DNA from: JAAZGD01 sp964383845
Lineage (GTDB): Bacteria > Bacillota > Clostridia > Peptostreptococcales > Anaerovoracaceae
Length of the DNA: 64,000 bases
Assembly: GCA_964383845.1 (NCBI GenBank)
Contig: CAYLIF010000002.1
Span: 1-64,000, forward strand
Direction of reading: 5' to 3'
Shown: positions 58,896-64,000 of the stretch, in pieces
Layout of the letters: each line of letters starts with the position of its first letter
Numbering within the stretch: position 1 is the stretch's first letter
The notes under the pieces: generated by a model
Database searches by the model: none
The model's input: only the letters and a program-made list of their open reading frames with translations
Told to the model about the DNA's origin: nothing
Made by a program: the position numbers and the translations under genes

Positions 58896-60065
58896 TTAGA
58901 TTCTTCCTATGTCTCCTTTTCCAGTAATATACTGATATAAGGTTACATACTTTCTAGCACTTCTTGGTATATTTGAAGTGATTTCATAATTACCAGCTCC
59001 ACTGGAAAATACCAAGGTCTGCTTTCCATGTACATTCATATCTAATATATCATCAAATAAAAACTCTTTATCACCAATTACAAGGCCATTACCATGAATT
59101 GATAATCTTCCACTTGTAAGCTTCTCCCTTTTATGAGAACATGAATCCACTAAAAACAAGCTTTCATTTTCATCTGAAAATGCAATTGCCCCATTTATTT
59201 TAGAGGCGATTTTTCTCATTTCCTCTTTTTGCCAACAGTCCCACTCTACCACTGTATGAAAAGGAAGAAAATCCTTTTGAAAACAGCCATACTCATCAAT
59301 GGTAGAACTCATATCACAATTACCACAATAAAACCTGTTTTTTTCGCTTTTCAAACAACCAATCTTTTCACAAATCGGACAAATATACAGTGAAAGTTCT
59401 AGCCATTCCCCAAGATTCCTACCTTTGAAAGGGATGGGGTTTTCCTGCTGCCGCAAATAAGCGTCTTCGTATATATCCCTTTCTATCAAATGATTTATTT
59501 CTATATCGCTTAAGTTTTTAATATCCCCATAGGGATAAACGCCTACAATGTAGCCTTTCATCTTTCCTCGCCGCCCCTTAGAAGCCCATCTGGGACTAGT
59601 GAAATATCCACCTTCAAATCGGTAGGTTACTAGAGTTGTACCACATGCCTTAACTAATTTTCCTGTGGCCGGCATTATAGGTTTTGTGATCCCAGTGAAG
59701 CTGCGGTTCCCTTCCGGAAAAATACATACGCTGTGACCTTTTTTAATTCGCCGGATAACTTCTTTTACTGCCCCTATATCAGCTGCGCCTTTTACTTTTG
59801 AGATGGGACTTGCTACCCATTCAATTACCCGAGATTTCCAGCCCCAACTAAGAATATGTTCGCTAGCTAAGAAATATATGTGCCTAGGAAAGCTTCTTGT
59901 TAGTATCACTGGGTCCATGTCCATTGTATGGTTAGACATTATCAAACAAGGGCCTTTGATGTTGGGAGCCTTTTCGCTCTTTAGACCATAGATTAATCCC
60001 GTAAAAGGATATAGTACATTTCGAATAATTTTATATAGCAGGGCATGTCGTCTCCAATGCTTCAT
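58896..60065 (-). CDS. PlsC-like acyltransferase with C-terminal zinc ribbon
   Basis: The N-terminal half of this 389-residue protein is a glycerolphosphate acyltransferase domain with the HX4D motif NHTMDMD (near 46) and FPEGNRSFTG (near 117), as in 1-acylglycerol-3-phosphate acyltransferase. The C-terminal half is unusual: a likely zinc ribbon with CPIC..GC...CGNC (about 228-255) and a beta-rich region with no recognised family. Typical PlsC is 240 residues. It sits between a GltS-like carrier gene and an acyl-CoA synthetase gene. The ATG has only AAAAGG directly before it. Confidence 0.8.
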   Translation of the reverse strand: MKHWRRHALLYKIIRNVLYPFTGLIYGLKSEKAPNIKGPCLIMSNHTMDMDPVILTRSFPRHIYFLASEHILSWGWKSRVIEWVASPISKVKGAADIGAVKEVIRRIKKGHSVCIFPEGNRSFTGITKPIMPATGKLVKACGTTLVTYRFEGGYFTSPRWASKGRRGKMKGYIVGVYPYGDIKNLSDIEINHLIERDIYEDAYLRQQENPIPFKGRNLGEWLELSLYICPICEKIGCLKSEKNRFYCGNCDMSSTIDEYGCFQKDFLPFHTVVEWDCWQKEEMRKIASKINGAIAFSDENESLFLVDSCSHKREKLTSGRLSIHGNGLVIGDKEFLFDDILDMNVHGKQTLVFSSGAGNYEITSNIPRSARKYVTLYQYITGKGDIGRI

Positions 60066-60074
60066 CCTTTTGCA

Positions 60075-61814
60075 CTAAAGAGCCTTATGGCTCTGCCTCT
60101 CCTGTTTTTCTAGTTCTTCTTGCTCCAAAACTGTATATGCCAACTTCCCTACCAGAGTTCTAGGTAAAGACTCTCTAAACTCAAATTCATATGGCATGGC
60201 ATATCTTGCAATGTTCCTTATACAGTGCTCTTTTATACTCTCCTTTATTTCTTGACTTTCCTCTATTCCTTTTTTTAGAACCAAGAAGGCTTTAACCTTT
60301 TGGATCTTGTAGGTATCGGGAACGCCTATTACAATAGACATCAATACAGCTGGATGGGCATCCAGAACATTTTCTATCTGAGAGGGATAAATTGAATATC
60401 CAGAAGAAATTATCATTCTTTTAATTCTCTGTTTAAAATAAATAAATCCTTCAGCATCCATAAAGCCCATATCTCCAGTATGAAGCCATATTCTACCATC
60501 ACCATGAGTCTTCAATACATTATCTGTCTCCTCAGGATTTTTTAAATAGCCCTTCATTACAGAAGGCCCATGGATGCAAATTTCACCATCTTCTCCATAG
60601 GGGACTTCTTCCGTGGTATCGACTTTGCAAATCTTGAAATAAGTATCTGGAAATGGGATCCCAATACTTCCCTCTTTGTAAAAATTTTTTGGTGTTAGGC
60701 AACTGGCCGTCACGCATTCTGTGGTGCCATATCCTTCTCTGATTTGGGTTTTTGCTCCTCTGTTTTTTAAGAACGCGTCTACTTTTTTCTTTAGTTCAAT
60801 GGAAAGTGAATCTCCACCAGAGAAAACACCTTCAAGGCAGCTTAGATCCACCTTTTCTATTTCTTTGTTTCTAAGTAAGGCCTCAAATAGGGTAGGAACC
60901 CCAGCTATGTAGTTGGGTTGATATTTTTTTAGAAGAGATCCGTAGGTGTCTGGGCTAAATTGAGGAACAAGTATTTCTTCACATCCATAACATAGACCTG
61001 TATGAATGCCAACGCCCAAACCGAAACCATGAAAGACAGGCATAATAGCCAACATTCTATGGCCTGGAGTTATACAATCTCCTAGGGCTGCAGTTTGCAT
61101 AGCCAGGGCATTAAAATTTAGATTACTGAGAATAATGCCTTTGTTGGTACCTGTAGTCCCCCCGCTATATAGGATTACTGCTGGATCTTCAGCCAAACCT
61201 TTACTTTTATACTCACCCTTGTGTTTTTTACCATTATTGATAAAATCTTTGTAAAGAATTATTCCTTTTTCTACCGGTACAGGAGGAATCTTCCGGCCTT
61301 TACTTATCCAAAAACCCATAGCCATAAGTGGTTTAAGCTCTTCTCCTATGGATGTAATTATAACATTCTTTAAAGTTGTGGTTTCACTACGGATGTTTCT
61401 AAACTTAGGGTAGAAAGCATCTAAGGTAATGGCAGCTACACTTTCTGAATGATTTAGGTAGAAGAGAATTTCTCCTTCCGCAGAAAGAGGATGCACCATA
61501 TTAGGAATCCCACCCATTCTATTCAAACCATAGAACATAATGATTGCTTGGGGCATATTAGGCAAACAAATAGTTACGCGGTCACCTTTTTTAATTCCTA
61601 AGGTAACTAAGGCTTTGGCACAGTTATCCACCTTATCAAGAAACTCTTTGTAACTTGCAGTGACTCCCAAAAAATTATAAGCTATTCCATCCATATAAGA
61701 TGCCGCCTGGTTTTCGAGAAAATCAATCATCGTTCCATCAGGGTACTCTAAAGAATGGGGAATGTCCTCATATGAACTTAGCCAAGGCGTCTTTATAGTT
61801 CTATCATTATTCAT
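60075..61814 (-). CDS. AMP-forming acyl-CoA synthetase
   Basis: The 579-residue ANL-superfamily enzyme has the P-loop-like ILYSGGTTGTNKGIILS, YGTTECVTASC, LHTGDMGFMDAEGFIYFKQRIKRMI and the C-terminal lysine loop PRTLVGKLAYT. It activates a carboxylic acid to acyl-AMP and then acyl-CoA. The ATG at 61814 was chosen for the AGAG-type ribosome site; a GTG at 61841 directly follows the dehydrogenase stop but has none. Chain length cannot be predicted. Its neighbours suggest acyl-CoA supplied to, or drawn from, the aldehyde dehydrogenase and the acyltransferase. Confidence 0.9.
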   Translation of the reverse strand: MNNDRTIKTPWLSSYEDIPHSLEYPDGTMIDFLENQAASYMDGIAYNFLGVTASYKEFLDKVDNCAKALVTLGIKKGDRVTICLPNMPQAIIMFYGLNRMGGIPNMVHPLSAEGEILFYLNHSESVAAITLDAFYPKFRNIRSETTTLKNVIITSIGEELKPLMAMGFWISKGRKIPPVPVEKGIILYKDFINNGKKHKGEYKSKGLAEDPAVILYSGGTTGTNKGIILSNLNFNALAMQTAALGDCITPGHRMLAIMPVFHGFGLGVGIHTGLCYGCEEILVPQFSPDTYGSLLKKYQPNYIAGVPTLFEALLRNKEIEKVDLSCLEGVFSGGDSLSIELKKKVDAFLKNRGAKTQIREGYGTTECVTASCLTPKNFYKEGSIGIPFPDTYFKICKVDTTEEVPYGEDGEICIHGPSVMKGYLKNPEETDNVLKTHGDGRIWLHTGDMGFMDAEGFIYFKQRIKRMIISSGYSIYPSQIENVLDAHPAVLMSIVIGVPDTYKIQKVKAFLVLKKGIEESQEIKESIKEHCIRNIARYAMPYEFEFRESLPRTLVGKLAYTVLEQEELEKQERQSHKAL

Positions 61815-61841
61815 AGAATTTTTCTCTTTTAGATTGTTCAC

Positions 61842-63242
61842 TTATATAGTCCATAGCTCATCTAATGAAGGAACGTGGTTGGCTGGCATATATTGGGCTA
61901 TACGAGACACATTCATTAAATGAGTATAAGTTAAATTTTCTGAAATAGAATTGTTACCCCAAGTACCACAGCCTAAAGTATTAGTTGGGTTTAAGCCGTT
62001 ATAATAGCTGCCTCCTGCATTAAAAGAACTAATTTGATTGATTACAAAACGTGAAACCGAAAGGTTCTCTGCTGCATATTCTATATTTTTCAAATTGTTG
62101 GAATGTAATGCCACTGTATGCCCTTTGCCTTCAACTTCTAGGTTCGCTTTGGCAATTTCTACGGCTTCAGCAAAATCTTGATATGGGTGTACTATAAGAA
62201 CAGGGCACATTTTCTCTTTTGCCAATATCTCATCTGTTCCAAATCCATCTCCTTGAACTACAATTAATTTACAAGCGGGAGGAACTGATATCCCTGCAAT
62301 TTCTCCAATTTTCTCTGCAGATTGCCCCACTGCATGGCGGTTCATTGAGCCGTCAGGGAAAATTGCTTTTCTCAAAGCTTCTTTTGCCTGAACTTCCTTG
62401 ACTACTAAGGATCCTTCTTTTGCAAAGATTTCTAAAATCTCCTCCATATCATCATTTGGACAAATAACGCTTTGCTCTCCCGAGCAAATAATACCGTTGT
62501 CGAAAATTCGTCCTGCTATGATTTTAGAAATTGCTTCCTTATAATCCACGCCTTTATCAATGATGCACTGGACATTTCCAGCACCAACCCCTAAGGCAGG
62601 TCTTCCCGAGCTATATGCAGCCTTAACCATTCCCATTCCACCAGTTGCAATAACCACATCACAAGATGCAATAAGATTCCTTGTATTGGCACGAGACTGT
62701 TGATCTAGAATTTGGATAAGATTATCTGGCATTCCCAATTTTTTAATAGCATTCCCCATGAGATTTACGGCTTCTGTGCTACACTTAATGGCTCTATGAT
62801 GAGGGGTAATAATAATTGAATTCCCCGATTTTAAAGCAAACATTACGTTACTCATGGGGGTCACAATTGGGTTTGTACAAGGAGTAATTGCAGCAACTAC
62901 ACCCACTGGTTTAGCTACTGTTGTAATTCCAGTCTTGCTGTCTCTTTCTAAAATACCTCTAGATTTTTTGCCTTTTAAGCTATGCCAAATTATTTCTGAT
63001 TTATTTTTATTCTTCGTGAATTTATCTTCTACATTCCCCATCTCTGTTTCTTCTACTGCCATTTCGGCAAGCATTTGAGCATTTTCATGAATTGCTTTAC
63101 CTGCTGCCATAACGGCTCTGTCCACATCTTCTTGAGAAACTTTTTCGAATTGTTCTTGAGCATCCCGGCCCCTTTTTACATAGCCATCTATATAGCTGCG
63201 GCTAATCTTTTCTTCTTCTGATAGGTTGATATTCTTTGTCAT
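61842..63242 (-). CDS. CoA-acylating aldehyde dehydrogenase (EutE/PduP-like)
   Basis: The 466-residue protein resembles acetaldehyde dehydrogenases that interconvert acyl-CoA and aldehyde with NAD(H). Key features: TPCTNPIVTPMSN, the nucleotide loop VIATGGMGMVKAAYSSGRPALGVGAGNVQ, and the catalytic Cys in FDNGIICSGEQSVI. The C-terminus retains TLGCGTWGNNSISENLTYTHLMN. No microcompartment shell genes are nearby and there is no N-terminal targeting extension. First gene of the five-gene run ending with the HutD-like gene; RBS AGGAAGG precedes the ATG. Confidence 0.93.
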   Translation of the reverse strand: MTKNINLSEEEKISRSYIDGYVKRGRDAQEQFEKVSQEDVDRAVMAAGKAIHENAQMLAEMAVEETEMGNVEDKFTKNKNKSEIIWHSLKGKKSRGILERDSKTGITTVAKPVGVVAAITPCTNPIVTPMSNVMFALKSGNSIIITPHHRAIKCSTEAVNLMGNAIKKLGMPDNLIQILDQQSRANTRNLIASCDVVIATGGMGMVKAAYSSGRPALGVGAGNVQCIIDKGVDYKEAISKIIAGRIFDNGIICSGEQSVICPNDDMEEILEIFAKEGSLVVKEVQAKEALRKAIFPDGSMNRHAVGQSAEKIGEIAGISVPPACKLIVVQGDGFGTDEILAKEKMCPVLIVHPYQDFAEAVEIAKANLEVEGKGHTVALHSNNLKNIEYAAENLSVSRFVINQISSFNAGGSYYNGLNPTNTLGCGTWGNNSISENLTYTHLMNVSRIAQYMPANHVPSLDELWTI

Positions 63243-63302
63243 TTTAATTTCCTTCCTTTTGTTTGGCTTTAAATTAATAACTTCATGCCAACATAATTAT
63301 TT

Positions 63303-64000
63303 TTATACATATTCCGCGGCGACCTCATTTTTTTTTCTTTTTTTGGGTAGTATTTTCCCCGACTCTAGCAGTTGTATGAAAAGAGTCACCAATTTAGGAT
63401 CAAATTGTTTGCCTGACAAATTTATAAGCTCATCCTTTGCGTATTCAACAGTATGAGGAGCCTTATAAGGCCTCAGGGATAACATGGCATCAAAACAATC
63501 TGCAATACATAGGATTCTTGCAGACAAAGGGATATCCTCGCCTGAAATTCTCCTAGGGTAGCCATTTCCATTATACCACTCATGATGGCCAATAACTGCG
63601 GGGATTACGTAGTCTAATGAGGGCAGGTGTCTAATAATGCTTACGGAATTTTCTACATGTCCTTGCATTACAAGGTATTCTTCCTTTGTTAAAGCTCCCG
63701 GTTTGTTTAATACAGATTCAGCAATGCCAATTTTTCCAATATCATGAAGCAGGGCAGCTTCTCTTATAATCTCAATAGTATCTTCACCTAAGTTCAATCC
63801 ATAGGCTAATTCCGTCGAATAGTAGGCAACATTCTTGGAGTGATCAAATGTATAATGGTCCTTGGCATCAATAGCTGCTGCAAGGGCATGTATTGTTGAT
63901 TCATATTCTGAATAAATTTCCTGCCTATTAGTCTCTATGTTTTCTTCTGAGCCTCTATTGTTTTCTAAGCCACTAGCACTTAAGGCAATGTCATTTTTCC
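63303..64000 (-). CDS. HD-GYP domain cyclic-di-GMP phosphodiesterase, 5' end outside window
   Basis: About 232 C-terminal residues are present; the frame stays open to the right edge. It carries AAAIDAKDHYTFDHSKNVAYYS, the metal site LLHDIGKIGI, GHHEWYNGNGYPRRISGEDIPL (HHExxxGxGYP form) and IADCFDAM, as in HD-GYP phosphodiesterases that break down cyclic di-GMP to GMP. The visible N-terminal part (about 40 residues) is polar linker, so a sensory domain probably lies outside the window. The protein ends with a lysine-rich tail. Confidence 0.92.
   Translation of the reverse strand, partial: KNDIALSASGLENNRGSEENIETNRQEIYSEYESTIHALAAAIDAKDHYTFDHSKNVAYYSTELAYGLNLGEDTIEIIREAALLHDIGKIGIAESVLNKPGALTKEEYLVMQGHVENSVSIIRHLPSLDYVIPAVIGHHEWYNGNGYPRRISGEDIPLSARILCIADCFDAMLSLRPYKAPHTVEYAKDELINLSGKQFDPKLVTLFIQLLESGKILPKKRKKNEVAAEYV

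Noticed and set aside
61842..63242. Bacterial microcompartment locus
   Set aside because: The EutE/PduP-like enzyme has no shell genes beside it and no targeting peptide.

Overview
The window looks like part of the chromosome of a low-GC, Gram-positive anaerobe of the class Clostridia, probably an amino-acid fermenter. Supporting signs are A+T-rich DNA, strong AGGAGG-type ribosome sites, a CIRCE-controlled groES-groEL pair, a Rex redox repressor, a 2[4Fe-4S] ferredoxin, a biotin-dependent sodium-pump type decarboxylase, branched-chain amino-acid and glutamate-type transporters, and a sigma-54 activator. Genus cannot be fixed from the sequence alone. Most genes lie on the minus strand. No rRNA, tRNA or CRISPR array was seen.

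Layout. 1-2.0 kb: a corrinoid-protein reactivation pair (RACo-like ASKHA ATPase, cut by the window edge, and a MetH-activation-domain protein) plus a small membrane protein. 2.1-4.5 kb: an ArsR-controlled operon with a permease, a DUF2703 protein and a thioredoxin-like protein. 4.7-6.1 kb: fdhD, interrupted at its start by a 100-N gap whose two sides carry the same 55 bases, then a LysR remnant and a striking array of six RTGYCA hexamers spaced 10-11 bp. 6.1-9.6 kb: a sigma-54 enhancer-binding protein followed by a consensus -24/-12 promoter driving a GutM-like membrane protein and a lipoate-protein ligase. 9.7-14.2 kb: a metallo-beta-lactamase-fold hydrolase, an ISL3-family insertion sequence, a TspO-like membrane protein and an enoyl-CoA hydratase. 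14.3-19.6 kb: a frameshifted CFA-type methyltransferase, an MFS carrier, IMP dehydrogenase, a VanY-type carboxypeptidase, and an XRE regulator with a candidate operator and a long hairpin upstream.

19.7-33.4 kb is mostly housekeeping: groEL/groES, an 8-oxoguanine glycosylase, a P-loop/Asp23 fusion, ferredoxin, Rex, acyl carrier protein, the t6A cluster tsaE-tsaB-rimI-tsaD with an ABC-F protein, an FMN-riboswitch-controlled riboflavin transporter, a PepV-type dipeptidase, a CapA-like protein and a NifU-C protein. 33.5-39.6 kb is a complete Liv-type ABC importer with two substrate-binding proteins. 39.7-44.0 kb holds dusB, coaX and a methylmalonyl-CoA decarboxylase-type set (mmdA, OadG-like, biotin carrier) without its membrane beta subunit. 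44.2-52.6 kb holds pucR, ftsH, tilS, a lipoprotein, tatD and metG. On the plus strand, 52.8-56.4 kb encodes a heterodimeric ABC exporter. 56.4-63.2 kb is a five-gene minus-strand run: acylating aldehyde dehydrogenase, acyl-CoA synthetase, PlsC-like acyltransferase with a zinc ribbon, GltS-like carrier, HutD-like membrane protein. An HD-GYP protein is cut by the right edge.

How it fits together: the importer, GltS-like carrier, dipeptidase, decarboxylase and CoA-linked dehydrogenase fit uptake and fermentation of amino acids and short acyl compounds, with Rex and ferredoxin handling redox. The least explained parts are the helically phased repeat array before the sigma-54 activator, the lplA control circuit, two apparently leaderless genes (tilS and the first exporter subunit), and the P-loop/Asp23 fusion.
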